Assembly: GCF_033473495.1 (NCBI RefSeq)
Contig: NC_088938.1
Coordinates: 744,001-808,000, forward strand
Source: Cercospora beticola
Taxonomy: Eukaryota > Ascomycota > Dothideomycetes > Mycosphaerellales > Mycosphaerellaceae
Direction: 5' to 3'
DNA: 64,000 bases
Part shown: positions 1 to 9,689 of the stretch, piece by piece
How the letters are laid out: each line of letters starts with the position of its first letter
Numbering within the stretch: position 1 is the stretch's first letter
Program-made: the position numbers and the translations under genes
The notes under the pieces: model-generated
What the model was told of the DNA's origin: nothing
Seen by the model: only the letters and a program-made list of their open reading frames with translations
The model's database searches: none

Positions 1-415
1 CTCTCCAACAGGTTTCGTAGGTGATCGCTGGGAACACGAAGCCGCACAGAAAGAAGCAGCAGCCGATGAAGACACCGAAATCAAACACTACCCACGCGTC
101 ACCCGTCAAGAACAAGTTTTCTCTGGAACTCGTCTCAAGAGCAGCAGTAGTAGCACAAAGAAAGATCGCAGCACCAAGAACGAGGAGAAAGAGCAACGAC
201 GCAAATATCGAAGTTGGAGACAAAGCGCCAAATGGGCTCTGTTCTCGGGTCTGGGAGCTGGTACTGTGGCGTATAGTATTGGCGCTGCGGCCGAGAGTAG
301 TCGAGAGAAAGAGTATAAGAGGTGGCAGAAGATTTTGGCGGAGCAGAGGGCTATGGGTGGATTAGGTGCTGATGGGAAGAGGTTGCAGCAAGGTGGTGGG
401 GTGTTTTGGAGGTGA
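1..415 (+). CDS. 3' end of an unrecognised gene with one membrane segment (partial)
   Basis: One frame is open from base 2 to a TGA at 413-415, giving about 137 C-terminal residues; the start lies outside the window. The visible part begins with a charged, Lys/Glu/Arg-rich stretch containing a poly-Ser run. A hydrophobic, Gly/Ala-rich segment of about 18 residues follows (WALFSGLGAGTVAYSIGAAA), then a basic tail ending GGGVFWR. This suggests a single-pass membrane protein with a charged domain in front, but I do not recognise the family. An AG at 10-11 could be a splice acceptor, so the very first codons may be intronic. The frame was chosen because it is the only long open one here and it closes with a hydrophobic/charged layout typical of real proteins. 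Its 3' end faces the Ran-binding protein gene (convergent). Confidence 0.6.
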   Translation, partial: SPTGFVGDRWEHEAAQKEAAADEDTEIKHYPRVTRQEQVFSGTRLKSSSSSTKKDRSTKNEEKEQRRKYRSWRQSAKWALFSGLGAGTVAYSIGAAAESSREKEYKRWQKILAEQRAMGGLGADGKRLQQGGGVFWR

Positions 416-1083
416 TGAGTGTACAGAGTTCCTTTTTCTGTTGATGTTGACTGATTTTGGATTTGGTATGTATGGGTCTTTCGAGATGTTGATGAGCAAG
501 TAAGTAAGCAAGCAGCATTGATGAGCATATGAGGATAGATGGCTTTTATGGGGTTCATGAGAAGAAGAAACAAGTAGCACTACACTCCACCAGATAGTCC
601 TGATAGAGAGACGACTTGCCACTCCAGATCTTCCCTTCTGCTTTTCCACTATACTCCTTATTCGACTAAATTCAGGCAGTGGGATCGTCAAATGTAACTT
701 GTGCGGAAGTACACACGACCATCCATTATCATGCACTACATCGTGAAGCCTTGCTCTTCTATACGTGGCAGACACACCATCTATGTTATGTATGGGCAAA
801 TGCCTTTCTTATGAGCAACTGGATCGCAATGAGCCCCAAACGGGCATACCAAGCCCCTCGCTATCTGGTGCGATAGCGCACAGGCAAGACGCTTGCATCA
901 ACATGTTCCCAAGCTCGAGAATAACTCAAATGCTGTATGAGCTGTACGGATGCTCCTGGGTATAGTGCTATTGCGCGTCCATTTCTTTTCGATCCAAATT
1001 GTGCTCTGCCAATCTTGGCCCCGGTTTTCCAAAAAAAAAAAAAAAAAAAAAAAAAAAAGTGTCGTTCGTATGCTTGATGCTTC
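416..1083. other. Convergent intergenic region with a poly-A tract
   Basis: These 668 bases separate the 3' ends of two converging genes. No open frame with protein-like composition is visible. It should hold both 3' UTRs. The only notable element is the 28-base A run at 1031-1058. Confidence 0.7.
1031..1058 (+). repeat. Homopolymer run of 28 A
   Basis: An uninterrupted run of 28 adenines on the plus strand lies 25 bases beyond the stop codon of the minus-strand Ran-binding protein gene, where it would read as poly-U in that transcript. Runs this long are prone to length variation and sequencing error. Confidence 0.95.
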
Positions 1084-2784
1084 TTACATTTCTTCTTGCA
1101 GAGCTTTGACTTTGTCGAAGAGCTCGAGAGCATTGACTGCTTTCACCTGTCACGAAGTTAGCCGATGGGCGCCCATCTTGACATGTGCAGAGGTTCCTAC
1201 CTTCAACTGCAAAAGCTGCAGCTCCTTCTTCTCATCAATGGTACCCATGAAGTAGACAAAGCTACCGTTCGGCCTGCTGCCATCCGGCTGGCCGAAGTTG
1301 ATCTGAGGTAGGATAGGCGTGTTGAGTAGCACCCTGTGGGACCCGTCGGCTCGCATGAGCAGTCGAGCGGTGGTCTTCGTGTCATCGTCGTCGTGCAGAG
1401 GTCGCTGTACGTTCAGGCGTAACACTCCGACGCCGCGTTCTCTCCACTCCTTCTTTCCACTCTCGCCGGTAGCAAAGTTGTACAATTTCGCGCGGCAGGT
1501 CATTTCAGTCGACTCTCCCTCTTCACCAGTCTCGATGTCTTGGGCATAGAATCGCTCGTCCTGCTTGTCGGATTCCTGCGACAGAGGACTCTTATATCCA
1601 GCGCCATCCTCGTCATCCTCGCCTCCATCCTCAGCATCATCGTCGTCTGCTGCTGCTCCAAATGGCTTTGAGTTGCTTCCTAGAGGGGCGGCAGGCTTAC
1701 CGCTGGCGAAGCTTGACAAACCACCGCCGCCTCCCAGACTGCTGAAGCCTGTGCTAGCAAAGCCACCTCCAAATCCTCCGCTGCTTGCTCCTCCAAGACT
1801 GCCAAATCCTGATGCGCTCGAGCCGAACGCGCTCCCGCTCTTAGCTGTAGAGGCAAAGGCTGATTGTTGACCAAGAGCACCACCGAAGCCACTGCCCGCA
1901 GCCTTTGGTGCTTCGTTCTCTGTGCTACCCAATGCACTGCCACTCCCACTTCCAAAGCCTCCACCCAGTCCTGGCCCGCCCGCGGTCTTACCAAGAGCGC
2001 CAAATCCTGAAGATGATGAGCCTGCGAGGGCGCCGAATTTTGAGGATGCAAAAGCGCTGGCAGAAGGTTCACCGGTGGGTGATTTGCTGCCCGCTAGAGC
2101 TCCGAAGGGTGAAGACGAGGATGTATTGGCAAAGGCGCTCCCAGGTGCTATTTTGCCCGCAGAGCCTTCTGCCGCTTCCGTCTTGGACTCGGCTGTCGAC
2201 GCAGCAGTTTTCTCCGCCAACGCACTTGAAGTAGCCAAGCCAGTGCTCTCCGCGATGATAGCCTCCGCGTCCTCGGTCGTTGAGTGTAGCCGGCTCCTCT
2301 TAGTTTTGGGACTCGCCAACGCCTCAACTCCTGCCTCATCCTCGCCAGTCCGCTCTGGGGTCAAAGCACCAGTAGGCTCGGTTTGCCCGTTGGCATCCGC
2401 GGCGTAAACGTCTGCCCCATTGCCGTTCCTCGGTCGCTCGCCCGAGGTTTTCCGCTGACCATTGTTCAATGCATCCTCCTCAGCCGTGCTATCTCGTGAT
2501 CTCTTTCGGGTGTGCGATTTGGAAGGTGCAGTTGAAGCCGGCTCGGGCGTGTCTGGTTCTACCTCCTCGAAGCTCCGCTTCCGCTGTATCCTCCCTCGGG
2601 TTCCGTCGCTGGTTTCTGTGGTCTCGTCGGCCGGAGCACTAGTCGGGGCAGGGGCGTCTTGCAGTTCGTCGTCGGTTCGTAGGGCGTTCGGGTCGTGGAT
2701 ATTGGCTTTCTTGAGTCTCTCGCGTGCCGATTTCTCCCCTCCCTCGTTGTCTGATAGCACCGCCGTGTCCTTGTCGGCGGCCAT
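1084..2784 (-). CDS. Ran-binding domain FG-repeat protein, Yrb2/RanBP3 (Hba1)-like
   Basis: Two exons, 2784-1201 and 1146-1084, with a 54-nt intron (1147-1200, GTAGGA...CTAAC...CAG); 548 aa. Unspliced reading leaves an unrelated tail. Splicing gives a natural ending, VKAVNALELFDKV..., followed by TAA. The N-terminal 200 residues are acidic and charged with basic KKxK-like stretches (RKRS) that may be nuclear signals. The middle (about 215-370) is rich in Ser, Ala and Gly with many FG dipeptides (SAFGS, GFGSLGG), then an Asp/Glu block. The C-terminal 130 residues fit a RanBD: CRAKLYNF, EWRERGVGVLRLN and RLLMRADGSHRVLLN are typical of that fold. In this family the RanBD binds Ran-GTP and the FG part contacts export factors, so the expected role is as a nuclear export cofactor. 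A Nup50/Nup2-type nucleoporin is the main alternative. Confidence 0.88.
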
Positions 2785-3503
2785 GATGGGCTGTGTGTGT
2801 GGATTTTGCAGCAGTTCCTGTGAGCGACGCGTCGTTCCCTGAGCAGTCCCGTGCAGGGTGGGCGATGACAGCAGCTGGGCGCGGCAAGAGAGAGGCGGGC
2901 GTGCTGTCGATCGGCAATTACTCGCTAGAGGTGGGGCCAGCCAATAACAAAGCCAAATCGAGGCAATTTGAACGCGGAGCAGAAGCGGTGAGACGAGATT
3001 CGCTGGTGTTCAGGCCGTCCAACTTTGGGGTGTACGAGAAGCGGCAGGCGACGTTCAGACGTGGTGCGAAGCTCAACGTCGCAGGCGGCAGTCTCGTGGT
3101 ATCTGCTTGTGTCACCGGCTGACTCGAGCGATTCCGAGGCTGTTGCAACAAATGTGCTTCGGAATTGTCAAGCGATGTCAATTTATTCGAGCGTCAAAGT
3201 CGAGCAGAGTGGCAGAGTGACACGCGAACAAATGCGGAACCAAATGTTTACAGGTCAACAGATGCCGAACGTACATGTGCTAGGATGAGGGGCGCCAAGG
3301 CTGTCTCACTCTCTTCCATGTGAACACACGTGATGTGCACAGATATTCACGTTGTAAAAGTCGAGTTACTTCTTCACTGGCACGTGGAAATGTCTCATTA
3401 TTCATTATCATGCTACCTTCGTGGCTCCCGTGTATGGTCCTTCTCACAGTCCTGTCTCCATCACGTCTGTCGCAATCAAGAGGCTGTTACCAAGCTTATC
3501 TCT
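2785..3503. other. Intergenic, promoter side of the Ran-binding protein gene
   Basis: These 719 bases lie between the start of the Ran-binding protein gene and the stop of the sedolisin gene, both minus strand. They should contain the promoter and 5' UTR of the former and the 3' UTR of the latter. I see no supportable gene or defined site. Confidence 0.6.
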
Positions 3504-5678
3504 CTAAATGGACATGAACACCTTCAACAGTGCCGGGTAGTTGGGAGTACCAAGTCCAGTCACAGGATCCCAGCCAGCAGAGGCAGTAAAGCCATTGGTA
3601 TTGCATCCTGGGTTCGATCCGACAGTGATGTCGTGCATTGCTTGCGGGTTCTTATACAAAGTCGGGTTGACATACCCAACAGTGGGCTTGCCTGCCTTGA
3701 GACGCTCGTCGTTGATTCGAGTAAGGAGGGCAGCCCAGACAGGGCAAGAAGCGGAGGTACCGCCGATGAGTGTAGGGGCTCCCATTGTGAAGACCACGAT
3801 GTTATCTCCAACAGCGCTCACATCTGGGTATCCACGACCGCTCATGTTGTAGATGCCGTTGCCGTACGTCTGTCCAGTGTAGTAAGGGTACTGGGTACCG
3901 GCAGTCTTGAAGTACTGCTTTACTGCAGCATCCTGGTACGCTGGGCGAGGGTAGATGTTGGAGAAACCACCTCCGGACTGTACAAATGTCAGCTTGTGAA
4001 TTGATACATCACGCTGTTGTGGGCCGCATACCGGGAAGCGAGTAGTCGCTGTCTCCTCATCCTTGTTCGCATTACCAGTCAATACCGTGGATCCGACAGA
4101 AAGAATGTATGGGCACGAGGCGGGGAAGTCTGTATGAAGTCAGCGCATGTTTCCAATCGTTATGATAACAGTCATATGTACCAGGGTTGAAGATCTTCTG
4201 GTTGATGCAGCCATTGTCACCAGTGACAGGTCGGCCTGACACGCCAGAATCACCGGAGGCGACAACGGTAGTGACACCTTGCATGCCAAGTTTGAGGATC
4301 TCTGCGCACTGTCGTTGCTGGTACGATGCAGGAAGATCTGGCTCTTGACCACCGTAAGAAATGGAAATAACATTTGTCGGCTTGTAGACACCACATTGCT
4401 TCTGTCCCTTGTAGGCGCCAGCTGCGTTGCTTGGGTTGGGATAGACCGGGTCGAGATCCGGCTTTTCAATATCTCCTGTTGTGCAGTAAGAGCCGTCCAA
4501 AGCATCGAAGAAGTTGTTGAGAAAGCCAGCATATGTGTAGTTCGCCTCGTAGACTGGGTCATCAGTCTGGAAGAGGATGCTGTTCTGAGGCCAGATGATG
4601 GGGTAGCTGATCTCGAAGTCAAGGTCAGACTCTGGACCAGCGCTAGTCACTGGGTTGGGTGCTTTTGCACCGTCAATGGCCTTCAACACTGGGTGGGTGC
4701 CAACTGGAATGCGTTGTTGCAGAAGCAAGAAGAACTCATTAAGGTCAGTCTGGGAGTAGACATCGCCAAGGTCCTCGAAGATGCCCAGCTCGTTGCCCGG
4801 CACGGCGCTGGTGGCCTTTGTGAAGTTGTACATCGCCTCGATACACGAAGGAATGATAGCAACGTCACAGATGGCAGACAGGGGCGAGGCGAGAATGCTC
4901 TCAATTGTCGCCGGCAGTGCTTTGAGGAGAGGAGGCTGCGTGCCTTGTCCCTTGCCCCACCCGAAAGTGCGCTTCTCGATGTCTTCCTTTGGCGTGCTGC
5001 GAGTGCTGCATTCCAAGTCAGCATGACGGTCAAGTCATCTTCCATGAAACACGGCCCGACTTACTTCATGAGTTTGATTCCTGGGGTGATGTAGTCGATG
5101 TGCCTCTTGACCTCATGATGAACATGGTATTCATCACAGCCGATAGTGGACTTGCCGGTGGCGGCATGCTCGTAGAAGTGATACTTCGATTGCAGCAATG
5201 CTTCCGCCTCAGCCACAGTGGCATCAAACTGGATCCACTGCTTGTTCGCAGATTGCGAGATACGGTCGGGATGAAGACCAGCATCGTGAAGCCAACTCTT
5301 CACAGCGTCGACAGCATGCCCAGCTGGAGCGAAGAGGTCGTGAACCTCCTCAGCACTGTAGTACTTTCCGTAACGAGGAGAATCTGGGTCAGAGCTGCGT
5401 TTGATGATTAGCTTGTATGGACATTGATGTCTTTGCTTGCTTCTCAAGACTTACACCTCCATCAACCAATCGTGGCCCTTGTGCAAGTTCTCCTGCACCA
5501 GTCCAATTCGCATTGGCATCTTGACATCAGGACTCAGGCGCTCGCCCTTGACCCAGTTCTCAGACGAAGCCCGCTTCTCATGGAGGACATGTCGCTGTAC
5601 ATTAGCAGGAGCAGCAACAGCCACTCCCAAAGAGATTGCAGCCGCTACGAAAGAAGTAAAATGCATCTTGAGAGCCAC
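3504..5678 (-). CDS. Secreted sedolisin (S53) serine-carboxyl peptidase, tripeptidyl-peptidase type
   Basis: Five exons: 5678-5455, 5394-5065, 5005-4182, 4129-4032 and 3977-3504. Introns are 60, 59, 52 and 54 nt, all GT-AG; 649 aa. The last intron is a multiple of three and open, so it is easy to miss; removing it restores RFPSGGGFSN. A signal peptide occupies about residues 1-24, then an S53 prodomain (SDPDSPRYGKYY near 76), then the catalytic domain from about 205. The expected acid pair is Glu310/Asp314 (ESDLD), the oxyanion Asp is Asp437 (ASGDSG), and the nucleophile is Ser567 in GGTSAS. The C-terminal GWDPVTGLGTPNY matches the calcium site. All key residues are intact, so an active secreted acid protease is expected, used to cleave peptides from protein N-termini outside the cell. 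Exon 3 has two in-frame acceptors 9 nt apart (5006 or 4997), so three residues are uncertain. Confidence 0.93.
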
Positions 5679-6781
5679 AAGACGGCGATTCGGGATGACT
5701 GACCTAGCTGGACGTTCTTGCCATCTTTATACCAGTCGCAGCACACGCGAATCCGATGACAGCTCCTCGGTTCTAGCGTCGAAGGTGCGCATCTCTGAGC
5801 CAACAGCACGATGCTACACTCGCTCTCCTCACGCGAGCAGCATGAACTGTGCTCAAAGAAGAAGGTCACAGAGGTCGTGCGGTCGCCCAGCGATAATACG
5901 CTTTGGCTAAGCAACATGGCTTGCAAAGATCAGCGTCGGCAAAGGCTTTGGCAAGCTTGATTGCTGCAAGTGTGTGGCAGCCATAGCACTTCCCGCGCGG
6001 TGGTGGACCGTCATTCGAGCAGGCCGAGTGGAAGATCGCTGCTGCAAGAACGCCCGCGCTTGCCCGAGTGCGGCAGGCCAAGGGCTATCTTTCCTGCCTC
6101 TGTGCCATTAGCCGCTTCCATCGTGCTTTCCATTGGGGCGCAACTAGATGTAGATGAGGAGCCGGTTGCAGCGCATAGCGGGTGTGGATGTGTGCAGGCA
6201 AGGAATGGCCGAGGCTGAGGATTGAGGAGAGGTCAAATGCGGAGAGAGCCGTTGCAAAGCAAGCATTTCTTGTTTTGCTTGGCTGTTGCTTCTTCTCCGT
6301 CATATCCATCCTTTGGTTCGCATAGCCATCGTCCGGACGCCCACAATGCGAAGGAGGTAAAGCGCGAGATTCGCATACGAAGATGAGAGTGTTGACCGAG
6401 AACATGTCTCGGCCGTACCGATGCAACCACTCCGGAGTTCCTTCGACTTTCAGCGCCACAGCCGACACAAGGGCAAAAGAAACCCTGTACCTCATCGCAT
6501 TTGACTAATCTGCGACTTCGAAGCCACCGACGTTTTTTGGGTGGTACTTCTACTGTGGCTGGCGCTCGGGAACGAGGTGTTCCAATCTGGAATACACACA
6601 GCAGTACCTCACAGCACTCCGTCAGAAACTCTAGTAATTGACTTCCACTTCTTTCGACGACATCGCCAGCAATACAGATCGGACTTAACCAGACAGGAAC
6701 AAGTCGCATTGTACTCATGGAAGCTGTTTCCTAGCAAGCAACGCTCAAATCGAACAGCCATCTAGACTCTACAACACACAT
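5679..6781. other. Intergenic, sedolisin promoter side
   Basis: About 1.1 kb between the sedolisin start and the SDH1 stop, both minus strand. It should hold the sedolisin promoter and the SDH1 3' UTR. Open frames here are short, Cys/Arg-rich and lack domains. I call no gene. Confidence 0.55.
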
Positions 6782-8832
6782 CTAATACGTCCTCGCAACC
6801 GGAGGTATGGTATCAATCTCACTCTTATCCAGAGTATCCATGACAACACCACGATATCCGATCTTGGTCTCCTGTCCAATATCTTTCTGCCAACTCAGCG
6901 TATGCTTCATCCACTTATCATCGTTCCGACTGGGGAAGTCTTCTCGAGCATGACTACCTCTGCTCTCCTCTCTAAGTTGCGCTGACTTAGCCGTCTGCGC
7001 AGCACAAGTTAAGAGGTTCTTCAACTCTAGCGTCTCGATCAGATCCGAGTTCCAGATCATGGACTTGTCCTTCACAGCGAGTCTGGTGTTGAAGTCCTCT
7101 TGGACTTTCTGCATACGCTCGTTGCCAACATCTAGGGCCTCTTTCGTTCGGAAGACTGAGATATCAGCTTGCATGACTTTTTGCATGTCGGTCCGGATCT
7201 CAGCGCTCAGCTTATCGCCATCTGCTTGTCGAATCTTCTCCATCGATGCAATGTGGTCGAGGCCGATGTCTTCCGGAACCTTGGTATGAGGAGCCCCCTT
7301 GTCGTTGTTCGCCGCAATATCAAGCGCACAGGCCCGGCCAAACACGACGATGTCAAGCAGACTGTTCGCTCCCAGTCGATTGGCGCCGTGCACGGAGACA
7401 CAAGCCACCTCTCCGGCTGCGTAGAGACCCTTCACGACCTTCTCTTGCCCTGTGGTCTGATCGATATTCAACACTTCGCCCTTCCAATTCGTTGGCACAC
7501 CGCCCATGCAGTAGTGTACTGTCGGGAGAACAGGAATCGGCTCTTTCGTCACATCAACGCCAGAGAACACGCTGGCTGTTTCTGCGATGCCGGGTAGTCG
7601 TTCCATGATGAGATCCGCAGGCAGGTGACTGAGCTGAAGGTAGACATGGTCCTTATCTTTTCCAACGCCTCGTCCTTCTCGGATCTCCATGTGCATAGAT
7701 CGCGACACCACATCTCGTGACGCAAGATCCTTTGCTGTAGGGGCATATCGCTCCATGAATCGTTCACCCTCGCTATTCAGGAGGTAACCACCCTCGCCTC
7801 GTGACCCTTCTGTGATGAGCACACCGGCGCCATAGATGCCTGTCGGATGGAACTGAATGAACTCAAAGTCTTGATTGGCAAGACCTGCACGTGCTGCCAT
7901 TGCCTGTGACCAAATCAGTGAACATGCTTCGCAGTCCAGGAATCAATGATACTCACATTGCCATCACCGGTCGACGTATGTGCACTCGTCGCAGAGAAAT
8001 ACGTCCTTCCATATCCACCAGTCGCAAGCACCGTATTCCTCGCAAACACTCTATGCAACGTCCCATCCTCCATACTCATACAAAGCATACCCACACACTC
8101 CCCGTCAACCATCAACAAATCAATCGCAAAATACTCAATAAAAAAGTTCGTATTATGCTTCACACTCTGCCCATACAAAGTATGCAACATAGCATGCCCA
8201 GTCCGATCAGCCGCAGAACAACACCTCACACCCTGCCCACCTTTCCCATACTTCAAACTCTGCCCTCCCAAAGCTCTTTGATATATCCTCCCATCTTCCG
8301 TTCTACTAAACGCCATCCCATAATTCTCCAACTCATAAACAGCTTTGGGCGCTTCTCTGCACATGTAATGAATAGCATCTTGATCTCCCAGCCAATCTGA
8401 TCCTTTGACTGTGTCGTACATATGCCATCTCCAATCGTCTTCGGTCATATTTCCCAGAGCGGCATTGATACCACCTTGTGCTGCGACGGTATGCGAGCGT
8501 GTGGGGAAGAGTTTGGTGATGCAGGCTGTTTCGAGACCGCTTTCTGCAAGGCCGACTGCTGCTCGGAGGCCTGCGCCGCCGGCTCCTACGACTATGGCAT
8601 CGTAGTGGTGGTCGATGAGAGGGTGTTTGTTCGGATCAAGGTATGAGCCGGAGGCAGTCGTTGCTCGTCTTCGTTGGGTGTGGCCTAGGATGCCGCGTTT
8701 CTGTTGTGTGGGCAGTGGTGCTATTCGCTGGTGTTTTCTCCAAGCTGATGTGTTTGACCGAGTGGAGGACGAAGTACTAGATCGTAACGTCGAAGTCGCA
8801 TCGAAGACCGTTCGCCCGATTCGGTGTGCCAT
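6782..8832 (-). CDS. SDH1: Succinate dehydrogenase flavoprotein subunit, mitochondrial
   Basis: Two exons, 8832-7957 and 7903-6782, with a 53-nt intron (GTGAGT...CAG) that joins STGDGN to AMAARAGL as in the family; 665 aa. It is the FAD subunit of complex II, oxidising succinate to fumarate in the matrix and passing electrons to the iron-sulfur subunit. Residues 1-60 are Ser/Arg-rich with no acidic residue after position 11, as expected of a mitochondrial presequence. The dinucleotide-binding motif [10 protein letters not shown] is at 81-90. His114 in SHTVAAQGG is the residue that covalently binds [16 protein letters not shown] carries the active-site Arg, and the protein ends IPPVARTY, like other Sdh1 proteins. 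I chose the second in-frame ATG (8832) because it begins the presequence cleanly; an ATG 42 nt upstream would add 14 residues. The gene stands alone, with no other complex II subunit nearby. Confidence 0.97.
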
Positions 8833-9689
8833 TGTGATGTGTATTCTTTTCAATGCCTCGCCTCTTCGCCTCAACTCAACTCTTTACCAACCCTCAATCG
8901 CAGGTGGCGGCCAATGAACCTCCAAAACCCCCAACTGGAACGCAAGCACTACAGCTCCAATGATGGTAAACAGTATATGCAGAACAATATAGGGAACAGT
9001 AAACTGATAGTCCCCGTAGGCAAAATAAAAGTGAAGGAAGACGCTCCTGTCCTGTGGTTGTCGTCTTCCATTGCGAGCGACGGCCGGCATCGTGCCTTTT
9101 TGGCTTGCGGTAAATGCGCACAAGCGTGGCTGCATACTGACGAGATGGAACAGAGCTTCACCGAGGGGCTTCACCCGAGGATCCACATGGATCATGACAT
9201 TTTGGAAGATTTGATTGGTTGCTCCACATCTTGGATGATCAGAGATCCACGCTTGGCTCCGGGAATGCGCTGGGAATAATTGATGCGGCATGTCTTGCTG
9301 TGTGGTGTTCTGTCAGTCTATGATGACTTTTCGTTTCGTGGACATTTGTTATTTCTTTTCATTTGGATGATATTTCGTGAAATCTGCTGCATTCGTCGCT
9401 GCCTTGTCGTCCTTATTGCAGGACCAGCAAATGACGGACACACAGAAGGTGCACTTTCCACGTTTGGACCTTCAGGGCTCGCTTGGCGGCGTTGTCGGTA
9501 AAAGACGATTCTGCCGCAAGAGCCGCAATACACTATGCACGTTGCTAGGTGGTCCTCGTGGGCAACTTGGCATGGCCAGACTCAAGAGGAAGCGCTAGTG
9601 AATAGACGGGCATGCTGGCGGATCCCGCATCTAAAATATGTGATATGGCACACGCCTCTAATCATTATGCCCAGCGAGTGGTATCAGTA
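8833..9689. other. Intergenic, SDH1 promoter region
   Basis: 857 bases between the SDH1 start and the stop of the LysM gene, both minus strand. Besides promoter and 3' UTR functions it contains a short frame with a hydrophobic segment (8884-9090, listed separately), which I doubt is a gene. Confidence 0.5.
8884..9090 (-). CDS. Doubtful 68-aa single-pass membrane microprotein
   Basis: A short minus-strand frame from the ATG at 9090 encodes 68 residues: a basic start (MPAVARNGRRQ), then a clear hydrophobic segment of about 23 residues (core VLHILFTIIGAVVLAFQLGV) and a tail ending HWPPPAIEGW. The frame stays open upstream to 9291. It ends only 51 bases before the SDH1 start codon, so if real it would overlap the SDH1 5' UTR and promoter. 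A second frame through the same bases also looks hydrophobic, which is a warning that the composition alone (T-rich) may cause this. I do not recognise a family. Confidence 0.2.
   Translation of the reverse strand: MPAVARNGRRQPQDRSVFLHFYFAYGDYQFTVPYIVLHILFTIIGAVVLAFQLGVLEVHWPPPAIEGW

Noticed and set aside
143..160. Missing Walker A Lys in the first NBD of the ABC transporter seen as a defect (residues 143-151)
   Set aside because: The GRPGAGCT form with Cys is normal for fungal PDR transporters, whose two ATP sites are asymmetric, so it is not a mutation.
3600..3630. GGTTCGATCC resembling a tRNA T-arm
   Set aside because: It lies within the sedolisin last exon and no matching acceptor or anticodon stem surrounds it.
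4279..5094. 271-codon plus-strand frame across the sedolisin gene
   Set aside because: It overlaps sedolisin exons 2-3 and intron 2 in antisense, and the sedolisin side has every catalytic residue.
6233..6718. 161-codon minus-strand frame downstream of the sedolisin promoter
   Set aside because: Cys/Arg/Ser-rich without any conserved block; it overlaps another frame on the same strand.
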